Shown: piece by piece, positions 11,563-24,399 of the stretch
How positions within the stretch are numbered: the first letter of the stretch is position 1
Layout of the letters: every line of letters starts with the position of its first letter
NCBI RefSeq assembly: GCF_027596085.1
Contig: NC_072456.1
Span: 28,733,169 to 28,797,168 of the forward strand
Length of the DNA stretch: 64,000 nt
Reading direction: 5' to 3'
Source of the DNA: Anoplopoma fimbria
Taxonomy: Eukaryota; Chordata; Actinopteri; Perciformes; Anoplopomatidae
Program-made: the position numbers and the translations under genes
The notes under the pieces: model-generated
The model's database searches: none
What the model saw: the letters and a program-made list of their open reading frames with translations, nothing else
What the model was told of the DNA's origin: nothing

Positions 11563-13152
11563 AGGAGGAGGAGGAGGGAGGGGGAGGGGGAGGGGGGAGG
11601 GGGAGGGGGAGGAGAGGGGGAGGGGGGGGGGGGGAGGAGGGGGAGGGGAGGGGGAGGAGGGGGAGGGGGGGAGGAGGGGGGGAGGAGGGGAGGGGGGAGG
11701 AGGGAGGAGGGGAGGGAGGGGGGGGGGGAGGAGGGGAGGAGGGGAGGAGGGGAGGAGAGGGAGAGGGGAGGAGGGAGGGGGAGGAGGGGAGGGGGGGAGG
11801 AGGGGAGGGGAGGGGGGGAGGGGGAGGGGAGGAGGGGAGGGGGAGGAGGAGGAGGGGGAGGAGGAGGAGGAGGGAGGGGAGGAGGAGGAGGGGGGAGGGG
11901 AGGGGGGAGGGAGGAGGGAGGAGGGGGAGGAGGGGAGGAGGGAGGGGAGGAGGAGGGAGGAGGAGGGGGGGAGGAGGGGAGGGGAGGGGAGAGGAGGAGG
12001 AGAGGAGGGGAGGAGGAGGGGAGGGAGGGAGGAGGGGAGGGGAGGGGAGGAGGAGGGGGGAGGAGGGGAGGGGAGGAGGGAGGGGGAGGAGGAGGAGGGA
12101 GGAGGAGAGGGGAGGAGGGGGAGGAGGGGAGGAGGGAGGAGGAGGGAGGAGGAGGAGGGGGAGGAGTGAGGGAGGAGAGGAGGAGGGAGAGGGAGGAGGA
12201 GGGGGAGGAGGGGAGGAGGAGGGGGAGGGGGGAGGAGGAGGAGAGAGGAGGGGAGGAGGGAGGGGGAGGAGAGGAGGGAGGGAGGGGAGGAGGAGGAGGG
12301 AGGATAGGAATCTGAGGAGGGAGGAGGGAGGAGGAGGGAGGGGATGGAGGGAGGAGGGAGGGGAGGAGGGGGGAGGATAGGAGGAGGAGGAATAGGAGGA
12401 GGGGGAGGAGGGGGGAGGAGGGAGGAGGAGGAGGGAGGGAGGTAGGAGGAGAGGAGGGAGGAGGAGGAGGGGGGAGGAGAGGAGGGGGAGGGGGAGGGGA
12501 GGGAGGGAGGGAAGGAGGAGGGGAGGAGGAGGGGGGGGAGGAGGGAGGGGAGGGGGGAGGGAAGGGGGAGGAGGGGAGGGAGGGGGAGGGGAGGAGGGAG
12601 GAGGGGAATAAGGGAGGGAGGGAGGAGGGAGGAGGAGGGGGGAGGGGAGGAGGGAGGGGGGGAGGGGGAGGAGGGGGAGGGGGGAGGGGAGGTTTCCTGG
12701 GGAGGAGAGGAGGGGGAGGAGAGGGAGGAGGAGAGGGGGAGGACCCCTGACCTCTGTCAGGGGGAGAGGAGGGGAGGGGGAGGAGGGGGAGGAGGGGAGG
12801 GAGGGAGGAGAGGAGGGGAGGAGGAGAGGGAGGGGAGGGGGGGGAGGGAGAGGAGGGAGGGAGGGGGGGGGGGAGGGAGGAGAGGGAGGGGAGGAGGGGG
12901 GAGAGGGGGGAGGAGGAGGAGGGAGGAGGGAGGAGGGAGAGGGGGGAGGGAGGGGAGGAGGGGAGGGGGGGAGGAGGAGGAGGGAGGGGAGGAGGAGGGG
13001 GGGGGGAGGAGGGGAGGGAGGAGGAGGAGAGGGAGGGGGGAGGAGGAGGGGAGGGAGGAGGAGAGAGGAGGGAGGGGGGAGGAGGAGGGAGGAGGAGGGG
13101 GAGGAGGGGAGGAGGGGGAGGGGGGAGGAGGGTTGAGGAGGAGGAGGAGGGC
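11563..13152. repeat. 1.6-kb homopurine (GGGAGG) tract
   Basis: An almost unbroken G/A strand of GGGGAGGAGG-type units, interrupted only by a few pyrimidines (notably about 12692-12698 and 12745-12759). Its translations are poly-Pro/Ser or poly-Gly/Glu artefacts. It can form triplex and G-quadruplex structures. Confidence 0.97.
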
Positions 13153-13261
13153 GGCTTCTTCATCCTCCTCTCCTCTTCGTGTTTCTGCTCTTTATTCTTC
13201 ATGTTCAGATCAATAATGTTAATAAAGATGATTGTCAATAAATAATCTGCTAAACATTACA

Positions 13262-13672
13262 TTATCACATTATATTACATTACATTACATTACATTACAT
13301 TACAGTCATGTAGCAGATGCTTTCATCCAAAGCGACTTACAGGAAGTGTATTCAACATAGGTATTCAAGAGAACTACTAGTCACCAGAAGTCATCAGTGC
13401 ATCTCCTTTCTTAAACAAGCATCTAAAAGTAGAAACCAGAGCAAAAGTATAGTGCAGAGGCAGATTACTACGAATATAATAAGTGCTACGAGGAAGGCTC
13501 AGGGTAGTAGTTCTTTATCAGGGTAGTAGTTCTTTATCAGGGTAGTAGTTCTTTATCAGGGTAGTAGTTCTTTATCAGGGTAGTAGTTCTTTATCAGGGT
13601 AGTAGTTCTTTATCAGGGTAGTAGTTCTTGAAGAGGTGAGTTTTCAGCCTGCGCCGAAAGATGGGCAGTGAC
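13262..13672 (+). mobile_element. ATTAC-headed dispersed repeat, copy 1, with expanded internal 19-bp repeat
   Basis: It starts with (ATTAC)n, then CAGTCATGTAGCAGATGC and the teleost-wide CATCCAAAGCGACTTACAGG core. It contains about seven 19-bp AGGGTAGTAGTTCTTTATC units and ends near GGTGAGTTTTCAGCCTGCG. Related copies lie at 40692-41060 (inverted) and 58217-58356 (truncated). The family name is not certain. Confidence 0.75.
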
Positions 13673-14290
13673 TCTGCTAAACAAACAGAAAACACTTTTC
13701 TAATATTTCTAATATTCAGCTGTATTTTTATTATTTCATCTATAATATTTTCTACAGTTTGTGTCTCTGAGATCACTAATTAAAGCTCGTGCTGATCATT
13801 TTTATCGATTTTCTTCAAAATACTGAAAACCTCAGAACAAATAACAGGCTGAGTTATAAATCTGATATAAAAACAGGAATATATAAACATGTTCATAAGA
13901 GCCTTACAAACAAATCAATAATAATAACAATAAAAAATGATAAACATGCAGTTAAACAAATGTAAAAAAGAAATGTATCAATAAATAGAAACAAACATTA
14001 GATTAAATTATCAACATGAAATAAAATAATAATAATTATTGTTAGAATTAATAATAAGGTTCTGTTGGTCAGTTTATTAATATTTGTAAATATAATATTA
14101 TGAAGACTTTACTTCTTTTGTTTCCTGTGTGGGAAACGACCAGCTGAACCCCCACATTGACCTCTGACCCCTGACCTCTGTCATGCCTGTGAGGTCAGCA
14201 GGGGGCGGAGTCAGGAGGTTTGTGATGTCACAATGTGCTGCAGCAGAAGAAGAAGAGCTGGACCTCCAAGAGGGACTCTGATGGAGTCCA
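13673..14290. other. AT-rich intergenic sequence
   Basis: No gene or recognisable repeat was seen except a possible CTCF-like motif near 14193. Confidence 0.5.
14193..14211 (+). promoter_or_regulatory. CTCF-like motif (weaker)
   Basis: GGTCAGCAGGGGGCGGAG fits the CTCF core in rightward orientation, in unique sequence just before the TTGG array. Motif match only. Confidence 0.25.
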
Positions 14291-14296
14291 GCTGGT

Positions 14297-15392
14297 TTGT
14301 TATTTGATTGGTTGATTGATTAGTTGGTTGGTTGGTTGGTTGGTTGGTTGGTTGGTTGGTTGGTTGGTTGGTTGGTTGGTTGGTTGATGCAGGTTGGTTG
14401 GTTGGTTGGTTGGTTGGTTGGTTGGTTGGTTGGTTGGTTGGTTGGTTGGTTGGTTGGTTGGTTGGTTGATGCAGGTTGGTTGGTTGATTGGTTGATTGGT
14501 TAGGTTGGTTGGGTTGGTTGGTTGGTTGGTTGGTTGGTTGGTTGGTTGGTTGGTTTGTTGGTTTGATTGGTTGATTGGTTAGTTGGTTGGTTGGTTGGTT
14601 GGTTGGTTGGTTGGTTGGTTGGTTGGTTTGATTGGTTGGTTGGTTGGTTGGTTGGTTGGTTGGTTGGTTGATGCAGGTTGGTTGGTTGGTTGGTTGGTTG
14701 GTTGGTTGATGCAGGTTGGTTGGTTGGTTGGTTGGTTGGTTGGTTGGTTGGTTGGTTGGTTGGTTGGTTGGTTGGTTGGTTGGTTGGTTGGTTGGTTGGT
14801 TGTTTGTTGTTTTTGATTGGTTGATTGAATTGAATAGTTGGTTGGTTGGTTGGTTGGTTGGTTGGTTGGTTGGTTGGTTGGTTGGTTGGTTGGTTGGTTG
14901 GTTGGTTGGTTGGTTGGTTGGTTGGTTGGGTTGGTTGGTTGGTTGGTTGGTTGGTTGGTTGGTTGGTTGCTTGGTTGCTGGTTGATTGGTTGGTTGCTTG
15001 GTTGCTTGGTTGATGCAGGTTGGTTGGTTGATTGCTTGGTTGCTTGGTTAATGCAGGTTGGTTGGTTGCTTGGTTGGTTGCTTGGTTGGTTGGGTTGATG
15101 GTTGGTTGGTTGGTTGGTTGGTTGGTTGGTTGGTTGGTTGGTTGGTTGGTTGGTTGGTTGGTTGGTTGGTTGGTTGCTTGGTTGCTTGCTTGCTTGCTTG
15201 GTTGTTGGTTGATTGGTTGATTGGTTAGGTTGGTTGCTTTGCTTGCTTGCTTGGTTGTTGGTTGGTTGGTTGATTGGTTGGTTGATTGGTTGGTTGGTTG
15301 GTTGGTTGGTTGGTTGGTTGGTTGGTTGGTTGATTGGTTGGTTGGTTGGTTGGTTGGTTGGTTGGTTGGTTGATTGATTGGTTGGTTGTTGG
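14297..15392. repeat. 1.1-kb TTGG tetranucleotide array
   Basis: Long pure (GGTT)n runs, broken at intervals by GATGCAGG, GATTGATT or GCTTGCTT variants. It generates artefactual Gly-Trp-Leu-Val frames. Confidence 0.97.
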
Positions 15393-16380
15393 GTTACAGT
15401 CTAACAGTTCTCAGGTTCTCAGAATGAAAAACAAAGGTCAGTATCAACCCCCCCTTGTTCTTCCTCACTAATGTCAGGGTGAAGGTGAAGTGTTCCTCAT
15501 TACAGCGATGTGAAGCGTAGAGGAACTTCTGCTCTCCATCGGGTTGGTCTGTAAGAACCCTGATGAGAGGAAATGTATTATAACTCTGATCATTAGAATA
15601 CAGTGAACGCATGAGGCCTCAGCAAATGCAGAATACAAAAACAAACTACTGAACAGGATCAGGATCAGGATCAGGATCCATTGTTTCAGACTGGTCTCAC
15701 TGGTTAACTGACAAACTAACCAACCAACCGGTCTTAAGATCATACTGGGAACACTGGGGACATACTGGAGCTACACTGATACCAATATATATATTTATAT
15801 ACTTTACATACTATTGATCCCAGTGTAGTCCCATCATTTTTGAATGTATATCCAGTTCTCCATATATTCCCAGTTTGACCATAGCATATTTTCATCATAT
15901 TTCCTCTTCGGCCCTAAGATTTTCCCATTTAACCACCAGCATTATTTCCCAATGATCCCATTATAATATCAACACATTAGCAATACATTTCCAGTATGAT
16001 TCCACTTTCCTGGATGGTGCCAGTATAACTCTGCTACATTCCCAGTATGATCCCAGTAGTATACTGAGTCTTTGTTAACTGGAATGCATAAAGAAACAAG
16101 TTTAAAGCCGGGAGCTGGACACTGAAATCTAACTGGGAACATACTGGTTGTTGGTCGTATGACCATTTTCCAGTTTGCCGCTCAGAGTCTGGGGGGGGGG
16201 TCTGAGAGGGGAAACAAAGGCCTCTTTCCTCAGAGCTGCTGACTGTATTCAGACTCTGCATAGCTGAGTGTCACCATGACGACTGGAGGGAACCAGAGGA
16301 ACCGAGCAGCAGAACAACTCAGTCACCTACAGACCCACAAACACACAGAAACTTTAGCTTCTGTTAGACCCTGTTAGAAC
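15393..16380. other. Intergenic unique sequence
   Basis: No convincing coding frame. It contains short CCCAGTATGATCCCA-like degenerate repeats around 15820-16060. Confidence 0.45.
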
Positions 16381-16399
16381 CTGTAACATCATGTTAGAC

Positions 16400-17480
16400 C
16401 CAATAAACCTGAACCAGTCCTAACTATAGACCTGAACCAGTCCTAACTATAGACCTGAACCAGTCCTAACTATAGACCTAACCAGTCCTAACTATACCTG
16501 AACCAGTCCTAACTATAAACCTGAACCAGTCCTAACTAACCAGTCCTAACTAAACCTGAACCAGTCCTAACTATAGACCTGAACCAGTCCTAACTATAGA
16601 CCTGAACCAGTCCTAACTATAGACCTGAACCAGTCCTAACTATAGACCTGAACCAGTCCTAACTATAAACCTGAACCAGTCCTAACTATAAACCTGAACC
16701 AGTCCTAACTATAGACCTGAACCAGTCCTAACTATAGACCTGAACCAGTCCTAACTATAGACCTGAACCAGTCCTAACTATAAACCTGAACCAGCCCTAA
16801 CTATAAACCTGAACCAGTCCTAACTATAAACCTGAACCAGTCCTAACTATAGACCTGAACCAGCCCTAACTATAAACCTGAACCAGTCCTAACTATAGAC
16901 CTGAACCAGTTCTAACTATAGACCTGAACCAGGCCTAACTATAGACCTGAACCAGTCCTAACTATAAACCTGAACCAGTCCTGACTATAGACCTGAACCA
17001 GTCCTAACTATAAACCTGAACCAGTCCTAACTATAAACCTGAACCAGTCCTGACTATAGACCTGAACCAGTCCTGACTATAGACCTGAACCAGTCCTAAC
17101 TATAGACCTGAACCAGTCCTAACTATAAACCTGAACCAGTCCTAACTATAGACCTGAACCAGTCCTAACTATAAACCTGAACCAGTCCTGACTATAGACC
17201 TGAACCAGTCCTGACTATAGACCTGAACCAGTCCTAACTATAAACCTGAACCAGTCCTATATAGACCTGAACCAGTCCTGAACCAGTCCTGACTATAGAC
17301 CTGAACCAGTCCTGACTATAGACCTGAACCAGTCCTGACTATAGACCTCCCTGACTATAGACCTGAACCAGCCTGACTATAGACCTGAACCAGTCCTGAC
17401 TATAGACCTGAACCAGTCCTGACTATAGACCTGAACCAGTCCTGACTATAGACCTGAACCAGTCCTGACTATAGAACTGT
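16400..17480. repeat. 23-bp satellite (CCTGAACCAGTCCTAAC)
   Basis: About 45 copies of a 23-bp unit, with TAACTATAGA/TAACTATAAA/TGACTATAGA variants. The TGACTATAGA variant is enriched at the right end. Confidence 0.96.
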
Positions 17481-18079
17481 AACCAGTAGACGACATAATC
17501 CTTGAAGTCAAATGGTGAAGGTCGATGGGAGAAAAGCCTTAAGGTCTATAGGAATGCACGGCTCAATGGAGCCACAACACATTGGAGTAACGTTGCGTTT
17601 AGAGGACCATATCGGTCCACCACCTCCCTCTAGTCCTCCATAACAACAACAACCCCGAAGTGTTAGGGGCGGGGCTTGAGGATTTGTTCTTCATTGCTTT
17701 AGTAGACGTCAGAGGTCATCTGATGACACAGCGGGAAATAAAAGGCCAGAAGTTCTCTCAGTGGTTAACCTGTCAAAATATTCATTAAATACACACTTCA
17801 ACTTGTTGATGCTAGTATGTATGTTAGCATGTTAGCATGTTAGCACTGGGAGCACTGGGAGCACTGGGAGCACTGTGTTGGTTTATTTTATCCTTGAACA
17901 CCTTTCTCTGACATTAACCCGGTCGTCATTGTTTCCTGAGGAACAGAAACGTTCTGTTCATATTCTAAATGTTCACCTCAGATCAGACTGTCGACAGTGT
18001 TAGTATTATTATTATAATAATTATTGGATGGAGAGGGGTACAGCGGAGGGATGGGGGTGATGGGGGGGGGGGGGGTGAT

Positions 18080-18440
18080 GGGGGTGTCGAGGCCTCTTAG
18101 CATTCAGCAGAGCGCTCATTAGAAATGCAAAGCTGCAGTGTTGGAGCTGCTGGCCTGAATGAGTCGCCTTTGTCCTGTAATTGGAGATGTTTCTGTGGGA
18201 GCCACAAAGAAACCAGGGCCTCCTCACCCTCTCACCCTCCTCACCCTCTCACCCTCCTCACCCTCCTCACCACCATCACCACCATCACCTCCCCTCCTCT
18301 CTGATTCACCCTGGCCTCCCTCCTCCCTCCCCCTCTGTTGTGTAACTTGTTGTATAAAGATTCAATTTCCAAGAAATGATCCAATTAAAGCCTCAAAGTG
18401 GAGAAACAACAGAACATCACAGAATCAGCTGACTGAATCA
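18080..18440. promoter_or_regulatory. Candidate conserved noncoding element
   Basis: Complex unique sequence between arrays. It contains GCTCATTAGAAATGCAAAG (POU/homeobox-like), CCTGTAATTGGAGATG and TTCCAAGAAATGATCCAATT, around a small TCACCCTCC repeat (18220-18290). It is not coding. Conservation cannot be tested here. Confidence 0.3.
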
Positions 18441-18488
18441 ACCTGGGGTTCACCTGCAGTGATGAACACCTGGTTATCATCACATGAC

Positions 18489-18537
<49 letters not shown>

Positions 18538-18538
18538 A
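18489..18538. repeat. ATC microsatellite
   Basis: A pure (ATC)n run of about 50 bp. Confidence 0.95.
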
Positions 18539-18574
18539 TACTTCTATGTTCCCTCACAATATTTTTTGCTGAAT

Positions 18575-19285
18575 CGACATCCTCTGTCCTTACACCCTCA
18601 CCTCCTCTGTCCTTAGACCCTCACCTCCTCTGTCCTTAGACCCTCACCTCCTCTGTCCTTAGACCCTCACCTCCTCTGTCCTTACACCCTCACATCCTCT
18701 GTCCTTACACCCTCACCTCCTCTGTCCTTAGACCCTCACCTCCTCTGTCCTTAGACCCTCACCTCCTCTGTCCTTAGACCCTCACATCCTCTGTCCTTAT
18801 TCCCTCACATCCTCTGTCCTTAGACCCTCACCTCCTCTGTCCTTAGACCCTCACATCCTCTGTCCTTATTCCCTCACATCCTCTGTCCTTACACCCTCAC
18901 ATCCTCTGTCCTTACACCCTCACATCCTCTGTCCTTAGACCCTCACATCCTCTGTCCTTACACCCTCACATCCTCTGTCCTTAGACCCTCACATCCTCTG
19001 TCCTTACACCCTCACATCCTCTGTCCTTAGACCCTCACATCCTCTGTCCTTATTCCCTCACCTCCTCTGTCCTTAGACCCTCACATCCTCTGTCCTTAGA
19101 CCCTCACCTCCTCTGTCCTTAGACCCTCACATCCTCTGTCCTTAGACCCTCACATCCTCTGTCCTTACACCCTCACATCCTCTGTCCTTAGACCCTCACA
19201 TCCTCTGTCCTTACACCCTCACCTCCTCTGTCCTTAGACCCTCACATCCTCTGTCCTTAGACCCTCACATCCTCTGTCCTTAGAT
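18575..19285. repeat. 23-bp satellite (TCCTCTGTCCTTA)
   Basis: About 31 copies of a 23-bp unit containing CCTCTGTCCTTAGACCCTCA, with TTACACCC and TTATTCCC variants. Confidence 0.96.
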
Positions 19286-20038
19286 CCTTCTCCAGGATGG
19301 ACAGAAGTCAATAGATGTCATGTGACCAGAATGAACAGCATAACAGAGATACAACACATTCAATGTTTATGACATAAATGATTCATATGATCACAGTAGT
19401 AAGCAGAGTAATGAAGGAAACATTAAGAATACTTATAAAAGCAGCAATGACTATAGTAGAATTAAAACAATGGTACAGGTAATAGTAATAGTAATAGTAA
19501 TGTGACTAATAATAATGATGGTGGTAGCGGTGGGTGTCAGCCGGGTCACAGCAGGAGGCTCGACTACACGTCGACCACGGTCGATGAGGAAGATGAAGTC
19601 TGCAGTGAGCAGATCTGGTAAAGACAGACGGAATCAGGTTTATTACCAAAGATGTTTTTGGTTTGTTTTGGTTCATAACAATAAACATAGTAAGAGAAAA
19701 TAAATTAAACATAAAAGCTAGAACTGCAACAGCCATAACCATAAATAAAAGAAAAAATACAGTAAAAATATGAAAACATACTATTAAAAATGCACAACAT
19801 ATCTGTTTCAAATGACATGATGACTAACAGAAACAAAGTGCTGGCTCAACATTTATTTTATTACTTCCAATATTCATAAACAAAAGAAACATTATGAACA
19901 TAAACCGCGGAACAATAAACTTCGATGAGTTCTTCAGTCTTCTACAAGTTTATATTTAATCTTAATTTACATTTTCTCCCGTTTTATTGTATTTTTAAGT
20001 TTTGTATTTTGCTCTCTTTAAGTTGAATGTGTGAAAGG

Positions 20039-20076
<38 letters not shown>

Positions 20077-21480
20077 GTGATTGTGAAAGTTATTACATAA
20101 ACCTCTGAATCCCAACCAGCTTGTTAATAAAACTAATATAAGTAAAGACGGCACCAACAGCTTCTTCTTCTTCTTCTTCTTCTTCTTCTTCTTCTTCTTC
20201 TTCTTCTTCTTCTTCTTCTTCTTCTTCTTCTTCTTCTTCTTCATCTTCTTTTAACTACTTATATCCTTCATCTGCTGTGAGACTGTGAACATTGACGTCT
20301 CTGTTGTTACTGACTCATCTGTCAGCTGATCAGAGGTCAGATCAGAGGTCAGACCAGACCTTCAGACAGACTAAACACTTTAATCCTGTTCACAGTCGTT
20401 ATCTGTTTAATCCTGAGTCATGTGACCACCTCACACACCTGAACTCACCTGAACGGTCAGAGAGGATTTCATCTTTAGTTCTGATTCGTTATGTTTACAG
20501 AAAACATCAAGTCTCACATCCTGTCTGAGCTGTCTGCATAGACTTTTCAAAATAAAAGTCCTGGGTCCCAATCAGCTGTCCGATATATCAGAGACAATAA
20601 GTAACTTTGAGACAGTGACGGACTGAGTGAGGACGTATAAATCTCTTTTACTCCTCATGTTGTGAGGCTGAGGTGGCACCTCATGCCCTGAAGAGGCCAG
20701 GTCCACGTCAGGCTTCTGCCTTCTTATTGTGGTTCATGAGGTGAACCGAGGATCAGGGCTGATCCAGATCCTCTGAAACCAGCATTCAATGTTTCCTGGT
20801 TCAGACACAGGACCAGATCAGGACGTGGAGCTGAAGAGAAACAGTTAACAGAGACGGAGTGCTGATTCTGTGGATGACTGGATCCGAACAAGCCCTGAAT
20901 CACAGCAACAAAAGACCACAATCCTCCACTGCAGCCCCCCCCATCCTCACCCATCCCCCTCATCCTCCTCCATGTCCCCCAAAAAAGGAGAGAGCCCATT
21001 ATGTAACCCACCAACCATCCCAGTCATTAACTGGTTCCCAGTTTAGAGGAGTGAAGGGGGGCTGGGGGGTCACGTGGTCCAAAGAGGCTTGTTTACCACA
21101 ACAAGGGGCGAACGAGGGAGAAACCGACTGTGAAGAGAGAGAGAAGCAGTTTTTCCCACCGACTCATTCACAACTCAACTGCTTTCACACGCCGCACTGC
21201 CGACCGCCGTCTCCATGGAAACAACCAGAGAGAGGGGCGGTGACATCCAACCAATCACCCTCTCTGGTGAAGTTTGGGGTCCACCCTGTCATCAGGACTA
21301 GATGGGACTAGAGTCCCACTGAGGTCCTGTAGGGTTCTGTTGGACAGCCGCCCACTGATTATTAACATTCAAACATTCTGGGTTCCTCAGGAACTACAGA
21401 CCTAAGAACTGAACCCCCCAGAGTCCCAGACTCCACAGAGGGGAGTCTGGGAGTCCGGGCGCTTCGTTGCAGCCCACTGC
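19286..21480. other. Intergenic sequence with short microsatellites
   Basis: TTA repeat at about 20041-20077 and CTT repeat at about 20160-20244. The rest is unique with no recognisable gene. Confidence 0.5.
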
Positions 21481-21545
21481 TCCTCCGGGATGGGTTAAAT
21501 GCAGAGAAATAATTTCCCCATTGTGGGACTAATAAAGGATTGATT
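21470..21545 (+). mobile_element. 3' tail of an L2-like LINE
   Basis: GGGTTAAATGCAGAGAAA, then TTTCCCCATTGTGGGAC and TAATAAAGGATTGATT, matches the 3' end form seen in the LINE at 7215-7852. Only the tail is present. Confidence 0.55.
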
Positions 21546-21669
21546 ATTAAAAACTGATTGTTTTAGGAGAGACATGCAGCTTTATTTAGCTGCACAATGA
21601 GTGACTGCATGTCACAAAGTGAGAGACCCTGGTGTCTCACAGGAAGAACGCTGACTGGATGCAGGCGCT

Positions 21670-21798
21670 AACAATTAAAGACCATTCATTGGATAAGAAC
21701 CATTCATTGGATAAGAACCATTCATTGGATAAGAACCCTTCATTGGATAAGAACCCTTCATTGGATAAGAACCATTCATTGGATAAGAACCATTCATA
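21670..21798. repeat. 18-bp repeat (CATTCATTGGATAAGAAC)
   Basis: About seven tandem copies with CCATTC/CCCTTC variation. Confidence 0.9.
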
Positions 21799-22084
21799 GC
21801 AGTTTACTTTACCATCAAACTGAATTCAAAGTTTCATATTTACTAGGAAACTGACTTTAATCATAAGCATCTCATCAGAGATTGGGAGGCCAGTTTCATT
21901 CTTATTTTAGGGAAAGTTCAACCTGCCTCCATTCATAAATGTGTCATTTCTTCATGTTTTTCCTTGGTAGTAGTTGAACATAGACTGGAACATTAGTGAC
22001 TCTGTACATTAGTGACTCTGAAACATAAAGAGAGTCTCTTCAGTTCGGCTCAAATCAAATCTACTAGTCTCATATCCTCAGATG

Positions 22085-24300
22085 TTATTTAACCTATATT
22101 TAACGTATATTTAACCTATATTTAACCTATATCTAACCTATATTTAACCTATATCTAACCTATATCTAACCTATAGTTAACCTATATCTAACCTATATCT
22201 AACCTATATTTAATCTATATCTAACCTATATTTAACCTATATCTAACCTATATCTAACCTATATCTAACCTATATCTAACCTATATCTAACCTATATCTA
22301 ACCTATAGTTAACCTATATCTAACCTATATTTAACCTATAGTTAACCTATATTTAACCTATATCTAACCTATATCTAACCTATATCTAACCTATATCTAA
22401 CCTATAGTTAACCTATATCTAACCTATATATAACCTATATTTAACCTATATTTAACCTATATCTAACCTATATTTAACCTATATTTAACCTATAGTTAAC
22501 CTAGATTTAACCTATATCTAACCTATATTTAACCTATATCTAACCTATATTTAACTATATTGAACCTATATTTAACTATATTTAACTATATCTAACCTAT
22601 ATCTAACCTATATTTAACCTATATCTAACCTATATTTAACTATATCTAACCTATATTTAACTATATCTAACCTATATTTAACTATATTTAACCTATATTT
22701 AACTATATCTAACCTATATTTAACTATATTTAACCTATATCTAACCTATAGTTAACTTATAGTTAACTATATCTAACCTATATCTAAACTATAGTTAACC
22801 TATATCTAACCTATATTTAACCTATAGTTAACCTATATCTAACCTATAGTTAACCTATATCTAACCTATATTTAACTATATATAACCTATATTTAACCTA
22901 TATCTAACCTATATTTAACCTATATCTAACCTATATTTAACCTATATCTAACCTATATTTAACCTATATCTAACCTATATTTAACCTATATTTAACTATA
23001 TCTAACCTATATATAACCTATATTTAACCTATATCTAACCTAACCTATATTTAACCTATAGTTAACCTATATCTAACCTATATTTAACTATATCTAACCT
23101 ATATTTAACTATATCTAACCTATATTTAACCTATAGTTAACTTATAGTTAACTATATTTAACCTATAGTTAACCTATAGTTAACCTATATTTAACCTATA
23201 TCTAACCTATATATAACCTATATCTAACCTATATTTAACCTATATATAACCTATATTTAACTATATCTAACCTATATTTAACTATATATAACCTATATTT
23301 AACTATATCTAACCTATATTTAACTATATCTAACCTATATTTAACTATATATAACCTATATTTAACTATATCTAACCTATATTTAACTATATCTAACCCA
23401 TATTTAACCTATATTTAACTATATCTAACCTATATTTAACTATATCTAACCTATATTTAACTATATCTAACCTATATTTAACTATATATAACCTATATTT
23501 AACTATATCTAACCTATATTTAACTATATCTAACCTATATTTAACTATATAAACCTATATTTAACTATATCTAACCTATATTTAACTATATCTAACCTAT
23601 ATTTAACCTATATTTAACTATATCTAACCTATATTTAACTATATTTAACTATATCTAACCTATATTTAACTATATCTAACCTATATTTAACTATATCTAA
23701 CCTATATTTAACTATATCTAACCTATATTTAACTATATCTAACCTATATTTAACTATATCTAACCTATATTTAACTATATCTAACCTATATTTAACTATA
23801 TCTAACCTATATTTAACTATATCTAACCCATATTTAACCTATATTTAACTATATTTAACTATATCTAACCTATATTTAACTATATCTAACCTATATTTAA
23901 CTATATCTAACCTATATTTAACTATATCTAACCCATATTTAACTATATCTAACCTATATTTAACTATATCTAACCCATATTTAACTATATCTAACCCATA
24001 TTTAACTATATTTATCCTATATTTAACTATATCTAACCTATATTTAACTATATCTAACCTATATTTAACTATATCTAACCTATATTTAACTATATCTAAC
24101 TATATCTAACCCATATTTAACTATATTTATCCTATATTTAACTATATCTAACCTATATTTAACTATATCTAACCTATATTTAACTATATCTAACCTATAG
24201 TTAACCTATATCTAACCTATATTTAACTATATCTAACCTATATCTAACCTATATCTAACCTATATCTAACCTATATTTAACTATATCTAACCCATATTTA
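22085..24300. repeat. 2.2-kb AT-rich satellite (TAACCTATATCT)
   Basis: 12-bp units TAACCTATATCT/TAACCTATATTT, changing rightward to an alternating 11/12-bp form TAACTATATCTAACCTATAT. It ends about 100 bp before the dph5 5' repeat. Confidence 0.97.
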
Positions 24301-24399
24301 AATGCATATTGTATTGAACTCATGATAAACAGTAATAACTATAAGCCTGTGGATCTCTTCTGAAGCAGACAGAGCGTGGCCGTAACGCAGCTGTCGCTG

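Noticed and set aside
11466..13238. 590-aa poly-Pro/Ser frame (minus) and 296-aa Gly/Glu frame (plus)
   Set aside because: Translation of the homopurine tract; no stop is possible in such composition and there is no domain.
14583..15220. Gly-Trp-Leu-Val frames
   Set aside because: Translation of the TTGG array in every frame.
18575..19285. CRISPR-like regular repeat
   Set aside because: Tandem satellite without unique spacers in a vertebrate genome; the same applies to the other minisatellites.
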